47,495 nt of DNA from Nocardiopsis alkaliphila YIM 80379 (lineage in GTDB: Bacteria > Actinomycetota > Actinomycetes > Streptosporangiales > Streptosporangiaceae), in NCBI RefSeq assembly GCF_000341005.1, contig NZ_ANBD01000063.1:1-47495 (forward strand), given 5' to 3'. Position numbers and translations under genes: made by a program. Within the stretch, counting starts at the first letter, position 1, and each line of letters begins with the position of its first letter. The notes under the pieces were generated by a model. It saw only the letters and a list, made by a program, of their open reading frames with translations. It had not been told where the DNA came from and made no database searches. This document shows, piece after piece, positions 32,949 through 40,874 of this stretch.

Positions 32949-35900
32949 ATGGCTCAGCAGCTCACCTACGCCAACGCCCTCAAAGTCCTCGGCAAACAGG
33001 ACCGGCCCTTGTTGGACGCGGCCGAGCGATTGGCCAACGGGGGCCTGGCGGCGGCCGGGGTCGGCAATCTCTTCGGTCTGCGCAGATTCCTGGTCCGGCA
33101 GGGACGCAAGGCCCTACAGAACCTGGGGGACAAGCTCCAGGGCACCGGCCGGCTCTCTCGTACCCGACGGATCGAGGCGGCCCACCAGGTGCTGCTCGTG
33201 ATCTCCTTCTTCGATCCGCTGGACCTGTGTCTGTCCGACGCGGGGGTACGGCTGCGCGGCGAGGATCTGGAGGTCACCGCGGATGAGCAGTGGGCGCTGT
33301 TGGGCCGGGTGCTTCGTTCGGAGTCCGTCCACTCTCCCGACGGAGACTTCGTGTGGGACCAGGACGATCTGTTCGAACGCGCCGAGGCCGTGTTCACGGA
33401 GGCCTCGGTCCACTTGCTCCGGCTGGTGCGGGGGTTGGCGGCCACCGGGGACACCGGTACCGACACCGGCCACGGCTCCAGGCTGGCCACGGCCCTGCGC
33501 CAGGACCTACCTGGGCGGGCCTTGACGGCCTACAGCGGCCACTACGTCCGCTTGTGCGCACAGGTGCCCGAGTTCGGAATGTGGGCTCAGCTGCGTGAGC
33601 ACGAACAGACCCGGCGACGGGTCAGCGACGCCTTCGCCGGGTTGCGGGAGGAGCTCACCCGGATCGCCTCGGGACGGCCCGTGGGGGCGCTGCGCCGCAC
33701 CTTGTCCCTGAAGTACGGGTCCCTGTTGGACCGGCCCATCCTGCCCGTGGACGACATCCTTCCCCAGGACCTTCCACCGGGGATGGTCATACCGTCCCTA
33801 CGCGACTGTTACGTGCCACCGAGCGCGCGGGTGGCGCGTGTGGGCCGTCGTGAGGACCCTTCGGCCGAAGAATGGTGGCGCGAACGGGAGACCCTGCCCG
33901 ACCTCCAGCGCTTCCTGGCTTCCCGGCTCACCCACCCTGACGCGGTCAGGTATCCCACGGTGCTCTTGGGCGAACCGGGCGCGGGTAAGTCCAAGCTCAC
34001 CGAAGTACTCGCCGCCCAACTGCCGGAGGAGGACTTCCTGACGGTCCGGGTGGAGCTGCGGTCGGTCAACGCCGACGCGGACGTGTACCGGCAGATCGTG
34101 GAAGGGCTGGAGCGCGAGCATCGCGACCGGATCACCTGGCCGGAACTGCTCGATGAGGCCGAGGGCGCCCTACCGGTGGTCATCCTCGACGGCTTCGACG
34201 AACTCCTCCAAGCCTCCGGTATGGACCGACACAACTACCTGGAACAGATCGAGGACTTCCAAAGACACCAGGAGGTGGTGGAGCAACCGGTGGCGGTGAT
34301 CGTCACCAGTCGCACCTTGAGCGCCGGCCGGGTCCGCTTCCCGGAGAAGAGCACGGTGATCCGGCTGGAGCCGTTCGACCACGAACAGATCGGCCGGGTC
34401 CTGAACGCCTGGAACACCGCGAACTGGAGGCTGTTCGGTTCCACGGGACTCCGGGAACTACGGACGGACCGGCTGATGGAGTACCCCGAACTGAGCCGGC
34501 AGCCTTTGCTGCTGCTGTTACTGCTGGTCTACGACGCGCAGGACAACGCCCTCCAACGGACCCCGGCCTCACTCTCCCTGGGGGAGCTCTACGAGCGGTT
34601 GTTGACCACCTTCGTCCACCGCCAGATCCGCAAGCATCGGGCCGAATCGGGTGAGAGGGAGTTCAAGCGTGAGGTGCAAAGGGAGCTGCACCGGCTGGAG
34701 GTGACGGCGTTGGCGATGTTCACCCGCCAGCGGCAGAACGTGGGGGCGGAGGAGTTGTCCGCGGACCTGCGGGAGTTCCGGCTGGCCCATCACCACCCGC
34801 AGACCGAGGGAGGTCCCCGACCACGGTCCAAGACGGCGCACGAGTTGCTGGGCAGGTTCTTCTTCATGCACGTGTCACGGGCACGGGTCACGGGGGCCGA
34901 GGAGGGGCCGCAAAGCACCTACGAGTTCCTGCACGCGACCTTCGGCGAGTACCTGGTGGCCCGTATGGTCCACCGGGCGCTGCGTTCCCTGGTCAACGAC
35001 CGTGTCCGCCATGAGGAGGAGGACTCCTGGGGTGAGCAGAGCCCCGGTGACGGTGTCTTGTACGCCACTTCGTCCTTCTCCTGTTACCGGGATCGGGAGA
35101 GGACGCTCGACTTCCTCAAGGAACTGGTCGGCAAGGACATCGACGGGGACGAGGAACGACGGGCGCACTACGGTGCACTGCTCATCGAACTCTTTCGGCG
35201 GGCGCCCTATCCTCCGACGAACCGGTCGCACTCCACCTACCAGCCCAGAGAACTCCCCTTCACCAGCCGGCAGGCCTACTACACCGCCAACCTGCTCACC
35301 CTGCTCCTCATCGCCCAGGACAAGGCGGTGGACATCGGTGAACTGTTCACCACCGCCACTCCCGGGGTCACCGCGCTGCAACAGTGGCGGGCCACCGCCT
35401 CCCTGTGGCGCACCCTGCCCGGCAGCGAATGGTTCACCATCTTGGACACGCTGCGGCTGCGTCACCTCGCGAACGGCCGTTCGGTACTGAGGCTGGAGGA
35501 CCATTCGAGGGTCAATGTCGGAGAGAGCATGGGGTTCGAGTTGCGCGGGGACCCGGACCTGCACAGCAGTGTGCTCGATCCGTACGCGATGAGCACCGTC
35601 TCCTTCACTCCGACCGGACAGATGCTGCGGTCGATGGCTCTACGGGTCAACGGAACCGCCGCGCTCCTGACCATGGGGGTCCTTCCCCACCTGGAAGTGG
35701 ATCCCTCCGGGCTGGGGGTTTGGGCCGGGCCCTGGGACACGGGGGGCGCCCCTTGGTCCCCCGGCCACGAGCTTTTGCTGCTGCGCCTGCTCCCCGACGA
35801 AACGGAGCGGACACGCAGACTCGCGGCCTATCGCCGGTTCCTCTGGTTCGACGACGGCATGGTCTTGGGGCGCACGGGTCTGCTGGTGCTACGGCAGGCG

Positions 35901-36326
35901 GCGGAGGACCTGAGCACCCTTGCCCCCGACAACGGACACCGGGTCGAACTCTTGGGCCTGGTCACCACCTACCTCACCAAACTCGTCGAGATGTCCGGGC
36001 CGCGTGACCGAATCGAGGGCGAAGAGGTGGCCTCGACCGCTGGAGGGGGGCCCGATTCCACCGAAGGTCGAACCGTGGGCTCCACACCCTCCCCCCGCGT
36101 CACGGTCCGCCCCGAGGAGATCGGGGCCGTCCTCGACCTGCTCACGCCCCACCTGTCACCGGCCTCGGTCGAAAGGGTCAAGCGGGCGATCAGCACGCTG
36201 CCGTTCGGCGTGGGCGCGGACACACCATCTCCCGCCGGGCTCCCCGCCCCCGCGCGCTCGAACCGAGACGAACACAGCGTGGTGGACCTCGAACCCTTTT
36301 CAGAGAGGGCCCCATCGTCGGACTGA
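32949..36326 (+). CDS. NACHT-domain STAND NTPase, second of a tandem pair
   Basis: A 1125-residue paralogue of the preceding gene. The N-terminus is clearly related (LTYANALKVLGKQDRPLLDA; ISFFDPLD). Walker A GEPGAGKS is at 341-348, Walker B VVILDGFDELLQ has its Asp at about 414, then VIVTSRTL. YEFLHATFGEYLVARMV and the region around GFELRGDPD are shared. It differs by a Gly/Asp-rich insert around residues 160-180 (DTGTDTGHGS) and by about 100 extra C-terminal residues, including SPRVTVRPEEIGAVLDLLTPHL. Similarity spans the whole length, so this is gene duplication rather than shared domains alone. It ends 11 bases from the converging sirtuin gene. Expected to oligomerise on NTP binding, by family precedent. 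Confidence 0.9.
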   Translation: MAQQLTYANALKVLGKQDRPLLDAAERLANGGLAAAGVGNLFGLRRFLVRQGRKALQNLGDKLQGTGRLSRTRRIEAAHQVLLVISFFDPLDLCLSDAGVRLRGEDLEVTADEQWALLGRVLRSESVHSPDGDFVWDQDDLFERAEAVFTEASVHLLRLVRGLAATGDTGTDTGHGSRLATALRQDLPGRALTAYSGHYVRLCAQVPEFGMWAQLREHEQTRRRVSDAFAGLREELTRIASGRPVGALRRTLSLKYGSLLDRPILPVDDILPQDLPPGMVIPSLRDCYVPPSARVARVGRREDPSAEEWWRERETLPDLQRFLASRLTHPDAVRYPTVLLGEPGAGKSKLTEVLAAQLPEEDFLTVRVELRSVNADADVYRQIVEGLEREHRDRITWPELLDEAEGALPVVILDGFDELLQASGMDRHNYLEQIEDFQRHQEVVEQPVAVIVTSRTLSAGRVRFPEKSTVIRLEPFDHEQIGRVLNAWNTANWRLFGSTGLRELRTDRLMEYPELSRQPLLLLLLLVYDAQDNALQRTPASLSLGELYERLLTTFVHRQIRKHRAESGEREFKREVQRELHRLEVTALAMFTRQRQNVGAEELSADLREFRLAHHHPQTEGGPRPRSKTAHELLGRFFFMHVSRARVTGAEEGPQSTYEFLHATFGEYLVARMVHRALRSLVNDRVRHEEEDSWGEQSPGDGVLYATSSFSCYRDRERTLDFLKELVGKDIDGDEERRAHYGALLIELFRRAPYPPTNRSHSTYQPRELPFTSRQAYYTANLLTLLLIAQDKAVDIGELFTTATPGVTALQQWRATASLWRTLPGSEWFTILDTLRLRHLANGRSVLRLEDHSRVNVGESMGFELRGDPDLHSSVLDPYAMSTVSFTPTGQMLRSMALRVNGTAALLTMGVLPHLEVDPSGLGVWAGPWDTGGAPWSPGHELLLLRLLPDETERTRRLAAYRRFLWFDDGMVLGRTGLLVLRQAAEDLSTLAPDNGHRVELLGLVTTYLTKLVEMSGPRDRIEGEEVASTAGGGPDSTEGRTVGSTPSPRVTVRPEEIGAVLDLLTPHLSPASVERVKRAISTLPFGVGADTPSPAGLPAPARSNRDEHSVVDLEPFSERAPSSD

Positions 36327-36337
36327 GGATCCGGCCC

Positions 36338-37135
36338 CTACGCCGCCAGGACGCGCGCGACCAGAGCCGGGACCACGTCGCCGATGGGGTCGTGCAGGAC
36401 CGCGCTCGCGTAATCGTCGTAGGGGGTGGGCTCGGCGTTGATGACCACCAGCGAGGCACGGGACATCATGGCCACGTCGCACAACCCTGCCACCGGGTGC
36501 ACGGTCAGGGAGGTGCCGACGGTCACGAAGGCGTCACATTCGCGGGCGGCACGCGCGGCTCTCTCGATGACCTCGGGGTCCAGACGCTGGCCGAAGGCGA
36601 TGGTGTCGGACTTCTGGATTCCTCCACAGGACACGCAGCGGGGGTCGGACTCCTCGTCGAGACGATTCAGCACCACCGCGCTGGGAGTACGCAGACCGCA
36701 CGCCATGCACATGACCCGGAGCATCGTGCCGTGGACCTCGACGACCTCCTCCTCGGGTACCCCGGCACGCTGGTGCAGGCCGTCGATGTTCTGTGTGATG
36801 AGGGCTCGCAGGCGATCGGAGGCGGCCAGTTCGGCCAACGCCCGGTGGGCCGCGTTGGGTTCGGCTTCCCAGACCCGATCGGCTCGTCGAGACAGCCACG
36901 CCCGACGACGCACGTCGATGTCACCCATGTAGCTGTCGATGTCCGCCATCGCCTGGGCGCCGGGATCGGTGGTCCACAGGCCCTTGGGGCCACGGAAGTC
37001 GGGGATTCCGGAGTCGGTGGACACGCCCGCGCCGGTCAACACGGTGATGCTTTGGGCACCGCTGAGGAGTTCGGCGGCTCGGGCGAACCCCTCGGGGTCG
37101 GCGAAGCGTGCGGTGTCGTCGGTCGTGGAGGCCAT
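36338..37135 (-). CDS. Sir2-family NAD-dependent protein deacylase
   Basis: A 265-residue sirtuin with GAGVSTDSGIPDFRG (NAD binding), TQNIDGLHQRAG, and the catalytic His in VEVHGTM. Four zinc cysteines (CMACGLR, CVSCGG) and VGTSLTVHPVAGL complete the fold. Such enzymes remove acetyl or other acyl groups from protein lysines, for example on acetyl-CoA synthetase, giving a link to acetate use. The intact zinc ribbon argues for a housekeeping deacylase rather than the defence-type SIR2 NADase. It converges with the second NACHT gene, with an 11-base gap and no obvious terminator. Confidence 0.93.
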   Translation of the reverse strand: MASTTDDTARFADPEGFARAAELLSGAQSITVLTGAGVSTDSGIPDFRGPKGLWTTDPGAQAMADIDSYMGDIDVRRRAWLSRRADRVWEAEPNAAHRALAELAASDRLRALITQNIDGLHQRAGVPEEEVVEVHGTMLRVMCMACGLRTPSAVVLNRLDEESDPRCVSCGGIQKSDTIAFGQRLDPEVIERAARAARECDAFVTVGTSLTVHPVAGLCDVAMMSRASLVVINAEPTPYDDYASAVLHDPIGDVVPALVARVLAA

Positions 37136-37287
37136 ACCCCATTGTTACAGCGCACCGGACACCCGATGGGGCGACCCACGTCCGAGCCGCGGGGTCGCCG
37201 GCCCCTGGCCCATAACCTCGAGGAACATGTGGTGTGGGGCCGCACATAGCCTGGTCGATGCACACGAGAAGGGCAAAGGGTGCCAAA

Positions 37288-38181
37288 ATGCACACAATCA
37301 TGAAGCAGTCGTTCATTCTCGTGGTCAACGGGATCAAGGTCCAGCGCCCCGTGTTCGTCCTGGGCGCTCCCCACTCCGGGGTCCCCGTGATCGCCCGTGC
37401 CCTGTCCCGTGCACCCGGTTTCCATGTGGGAGCCGGTTCCTCTGGGGTGCTCAACGCCGTGTACGCGGTGGCGCGCCGCCCCTCCTTGGCCTTGGAGAAG
37501 GTCTCGGGTACGGCGAGTCTGCTCCGCGAGGCCTACGCCGAGGCCTGGCAGCTCACCCCCCTGACCTGTCCCAAGTGCCCGGGCCCCTATGCCAGCGTGC
37601 CCGCCAACGCCGCCTCCGCACCGTGCGAACACAGCGGCGACGTACGTCGCTACGGTGACGCCAGTCCCGACCTGCTCTACTGCGCGAGTGCCCTGCACGC
37701 GGCCTTCCCCGACGCCCTGTTCGTGCAGATCATCCGGGACGGTCGTGACGTCGTCGCGGACATGATGGAGGACGAACGGTCCCTGGCCTGGCTCAAGCCC
37801 AGTTTCATGAAACTGGAGCACGAGTTCCCCAACCACTTCTTCGGCTTGGAAGAGGAGTCGGACCTGGAGCGGTTCACCGACGGCTCGACCGCGGCCAAGT
37901 GCGCGATGCGATGGCGGGGCGCGGTGCGCATGTCGGCCCGACTACGTCAGGAGATCGGCACCGACCAACTACTGACCCTGCGTTATGAGGACGTGCACGG
38001 GGGCGAGGTCGCCACGGCCGAGCGATTGCGCGAGTTCACCGGTGCACGGGTGCCGGCCGGTGAGCTGTTGACCGACGGGTCCTGGGGAGTGGGTTCCTGG
38101 AAGGAACGGCTCTCCCGTCGAGACCACGGTGACGTGCACGAGGAGGCGCGCAACGAACTGTCGCGTCTGGGTTACCTATGA
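37288..38181 (+). CDS. Sulfotransferase-family protein
   Basis: A 297-residue protein with the PAPS-binding sulfotransferase plan. The N-terminal loop RPVFVLGAPHSGVPVIAR occupies the 5'-phosphosulfate position, though the usual Lys/Arg pattern is altered. FVQIIRDGRDVVADMM is the 3'-phosphate motif, and LLTLRYEDV with WKERLS follows near the C-terminus. Between them lies an unusual Cys-bearing insert (LTCPKCPGPY ... APCEHSG) that could bind zinc. The acceptor is unknown. ATG 37288 has AAAGG at a fair distance; ATG 37258 is possible. It is divergent from the sirtuin gene across about 150 bases. Confidence 0.78.
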   Translation: MHTIMKQSFILVVNGIKVQRPVFVLGAPHSGVPVIARALSRAPGFHVGAGSSGVLNAVYAVARRPSLALEKVSGTASLLREAYAEAWQLTPLTCPKCPGPYASVPANAASAPCEHSGDVRRYGDASPDLLYCASALHAAFPDALFVQIIRDGRDVVADMMEDERSLAWLKPSFMKLEHEFPNHFFGLEEESDLERFTDGSTAAKCAMRWRGAVRMSARLRQEIGTDQLLTLRYEDVHGGEVATAERLREFTGARVPAGELLTDGSWGVGSWKERLSRRDHGDVHEEARNELSRLGYL

Positions 38182-38236
38182 GGCGTTCCCCGGGAGCCCC
38201 GGCCCGGCGGACCCGACCTAGGGCTACGATGAGCGC

Positions 38237-38392
38237 ATGATCTCTTTGTCGCTGTCCGTCCTGGCCCTGATCGTCGTGATGGGGATCTTCTTGTCGATCC
38301 TCGTCGGTGGCGCCGTGTACGTCGCCCGGACCCGACGTCGCGGGACCGAGGCCATGCTGCTGAACGCCCGTAAGGTGCGCGAGTTGCGCTGA
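38237..38392 (+). CDS. Small single-pass membrane peptide, possibly leaderless
   Basis: A 51-residue peptide: one hydrophobic helix (LSVLALIVVMGIFLSILVGG) followed by a basic tail (YVARTRRRGTEAMLLNARKV, then RELR). There is no ribosome site. Instead TACGAT (38225-38230), a good -10 element, lies six bases before the ATG, which predicts a transcript starting at or near the ATG. The frame is fully closed and lies in a gap between genes. The family is not recognised. Function unknown; membrane location expected with the tail in the cytoplasm. Confidence 0.6.
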   Translation: MISLSLSVLALIVVMGIFLSILVGGAVYVARTRRRGTEAMLLNARKVRELR

Positions 38393-38423
38393 CCTTCCGG
38401 CGGCCCCTCCAGCACCGACCGAT

Positions 38424-39251
38424 TCAACCCGCGAAGGTCCCAGGGTCGGGACCGAAGCGGTATCCCTCGTCGAGGGCGCTGATCCGGTCCATCTCCTCCT
38501 CCGACAGTTTGAAGTCGAACACGTCGAAGTTGGAGCGGATGCGCTCGGGCGTCACCGACTTGGGGATGACCACGTTGCCCATCTGAATGTGCCATCGCAG
38601 CAGGACCTGTGCGGTGGTGCGTCCGTGCGTCCGGGCGATCTCGGTGATGAGCGGGTGATCCAGGAGCCGTCCCTGTCCCAGAGGACTCCACGCCTCGGTG
38701 ACGATGTGGTGCTTGGCGTCGAAGGCCCGGACCTCTTCCTGGCTCAGCAGTGGGTGCAGTTCGACCTGGTTGAGCATGGGAACGATTCCGCCCTCCGCCA
38801 GGACCCGCTCCAACTGTCTGGGCTGGAAGTTGCACACCCCGATGGCGCGCACCCGTCCCTCGGCGTAGAGGCGCTCCAACGCCTTCCAGGTGGAGACGTA
38901 GAGGTCGCGTTCGGGTTGGGGCCAGTGTACGAGGTAGAGGTCGAGCACCTGCAGATCCAGCCGCTTCAGACTGGCGTCGAAGGCCCGTAGCGTGGAGTCG
39001 TAGCCCTGGTCGGGGTTGGCGAGCTTGGTCGTGACGAACACGTCCTCCCGGTCCAGTCCCGAGCGGCGCAACGCCTCCCCCACGCCGGCCTCGTTACCAT
39101 AGGAGGCGGCGGTGTCGATGCTGCGGTACCCGACCCTCAAAGCCTCCATCACCACGTCGATCACTTCGTCCTCGGGTACCCGCCACACCCCCAACCCCAA
39201 CTGCGGCATCCGGAGCCCGTTGTTCAACGTGATGTCGGGAACCATCGTCAT
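38424..39251 (-). CDS. Aldo/keto reductase
   Basis: A 275-residue NADPH-dependent reductase of the AKR superfamily. It has LGLGVWRV, DTAASYGNEAGVGEAL with the catalytic Asp and Tyr, VTTKLAN with the Lys, LYLVHWPQP with the His, and IPKSVTPERI (cofactor phosphate binding). It belongs to the 2,5-diketo-gluconate reductase-like group common in actinomycetes. Substrate is broad or unknown. Several ATGs cluster at 39245-39257; 39251 has GGGGG at the best distance. It converges with the small membrane peptide gene and is divergent from the PucR gene. Confidence 0.92.
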   Translation of the reverse strand: MTMVPDITLNNGLRMPQLGLGVWRVPEDEVIDVVMEALRVGYRSIDTAASYGNEAGVGEALRRSGLDREDVFVTTKLANPDQGYDSTLRAFDASLKRLDLQVLDLYLVHWPQPERDLYVSTWKALERLYAEGRVRAIGVCNFQPRQLERVLAEGGIVPMLNQVELHPLLSQEEVRAFDAKHHIVTEAWSPLGQGRLLDHPLITEIARTHGRTTAQVLLRWHIQMGNVVIPKSVTPERIRSNFDVFDFKLSEEEMDRISALDEGYRFGPDPGTFAG

Positions 39252-39465
39252 CCTCATCCCCCGTCGAGCCCGAACGGCCCTTCGCTTCTTGTCGTGTCCT
39301 TGCCCCTGTGTTGCGGCCTGTCCGGCCTCTGTGCGCATACTGCCATGTCAGGCCGGTTCTGGGCCTGAGGCTGCGCCGCTATCGGGTGGGCTTTTACCCG
39401 GGCGACCCGCCCCGGCCGAAGGGGGACGAGACGATAGGCTGCCCGCCCGGACCCGGAGGGGACGA

Positions 39466-40632
39466 ATGGGGTACGAGGAGCGCCTGAGGGTCAGCGCCGA
39501 GTTGGAGCGGGACCGTGTGGGACTGGTGGAGCGGATCGTCGCCGAGGTGTACGAGGAGGTCCCCGCCTATCGGGCCCTGCACACCTCGCAACTGACGGAG
39601 GTGCGGGCGATCACCGCGTGGTTGGTGACCCGCTCGATGGAGCTATGGGTGCGCGGTGCCCAACGATTGCCGCCCGAGGACGTGGAGCGGTTGCGCGGCA
39701 TCGGCCGGGCCCGCGCGGCCGATGGACGTTCCATCGGTGCCGTGGTGCGCGCGCACCGGGTGGGGTCGGCCGTCGCGGTGCGCCTCATCCGAGAGCGGGC
39801 CGGTGACAGCCTCGACACGGCCGACGTGTTCGCTTTGGGTGAACTCTGGTTGACCTCACTCGACCAGATCTCCGAAAGCCTGTCCCAGGGCCACGCCGAG
39901 GCCGCCGACCGCCTGGACGCCGACCGTGAACGCGCACGTCGCACGCTGCTGGACGACCTGCTCATCGGCCGCCAGTCCTCACCGGGCGCGATCCGCGACC
40001 GCTCCCGGACCTTGGGCCTCACCCCGCCCGATCCGGCCGTACTGGTGGTGGCCGAACCGGCGGGGGACGCGGGGGAGGTGGAGGCCGTGGTGTCGGCGCT
40101 CTTGGAGCCCTTGGCCGCGAAGGCCGGTGCGGACCCCTTGGTGACCACCCGTTCGGGCCGAGTGGTGGTACTGGTCTCGGCGGAGGACGCCACACACCTC
40201 ACCCGGGTCCTCATCGATCGTGGCCGTCGAGGGTGCGTGCTGGAGCCGCGCGAGCTGAGCGACATGTCGTGGGCCTACCGATTGGCCGACGGCGCCTTGG
40301 AGACCGCGCCGCCGCACGCACTGGGCGAGGACGGGCTGCTCCGTGAAGCCGACGCGTGCGTGCTCGCCCTGCTCAACGGGGGTGGGATCGCCCCGGCGAC
40401 GGTGCGCCGCACGGTTTTGGGACCGCTGCTCGACCCCGCCAACCGGCACCTGCTGGAGACGCTCGGCGCCTACTTCAGGGAGGGCGCGGCCACCACCGCG
40501 GCGGAGGCGATGCACGTGCACGCCCAGACCCTGCGCTACCGCCTGCGCCGGGTCCGTGAGCTGACCGGGCACGACCCGCATCGCCCCTGGCCACGGTTCG
40601 TGCTGGAGACCGCCTGCGCCATCGCCTCCTGA
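39466..40632 (+). CDS. PucR/CdaR-family transcriptional regulator
   Basis: A 388-residue regulator. An N-terminal helical domain (about 1-160) resembles the ligand-sensing region of PucR-like proteins. A GGDEF-like CdaR region follows. The C-terminal PucR helix-turn-helix (about 325-385) has FREGAATTAAEAMHVHAQTL, then RYRLRRVRELTG. Start ATG 39466 lies six bases after GGAGGG, and a TAGGCT -10-like element lies at 39435. The frame is open further upstream, but that part overlaps the AKR gene. It is followed on the same strand by the iron-type alcohol dehydrogenase gene, its probable target. Confidence 0.9.
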   Translation: MGYEERLRVSAELERDRVGLVERIVAEVYEEVPAYRALHTSQLTEVRAITAWLVTRSMELWVRGAQRLPPEDVERLRGIGRARAADGRSIGAVVRAHRVGSAVAVRLIRERAGDSLDTADVFALGELWLTSLDQISESLSQGHAEAADRLDADRERARRTLLDDLLIGRQSSPGAIRDRSRTLGLTPPDPAVLVVAEPAGDAGEVEAVVSALLEPLAAKAGADPLVTTRSGRVVVLVSAEDATHLTRVLIDRGRRGCVLEPRELSDMSWAYRLADGALETAPPHALGEDGLLREADACVLALLNGGGIAPATVRRTVLGPLLDPANRHLLETLGAYFREGAATTAAEAMHVHAQTLRYRLRRVRELTGHDPHRPWPRFVLETACAIAS

Positions 40633-40874
40633 GCCGTACGTCTCGCCTCTTCCGCGTCGAGTGCGGCCCTGCAGGAGGGCACCCAATGAGCCACCGACCG
40701 GTTCGGCACCGATCCGGACACAGGGGCGGAACGGATCAGATTCCGGTCCCGCAACGGATGCTCTCCTGAGCGAATCCGGCCCAGCGGCGGGGTAGGTACA
40801 CCGGCGTTGGTCCGTGCCCCCTCGGCCCCGGGTGGGGCTCGATGAACGTACTCCCGACCCCCGGAGGTACCGAC
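40633..40874. promoter_or_regulatory. Gap between the pucR-like and alcohol dehydrogenase genes
   Basis: 242 bases, enough for an independent promoter. It contains GATCCG...CGGATC around 40711-40737 with a wide spacing and no strong terminator. A good GGAGGT ribosome site lies at 40863-40868. Confidence 0.35.

Noticed and set aside
36338-37135. Sirtuin as the effector of the NACHT locus
   Set aside because: It is on the opposite strand and has the complete zinc-cysteine set and motifs of ordinary protein deacylases. Defence-type SIR2 NADases usually lack this and are fused or co-directional. Kept only as a neighbour question.
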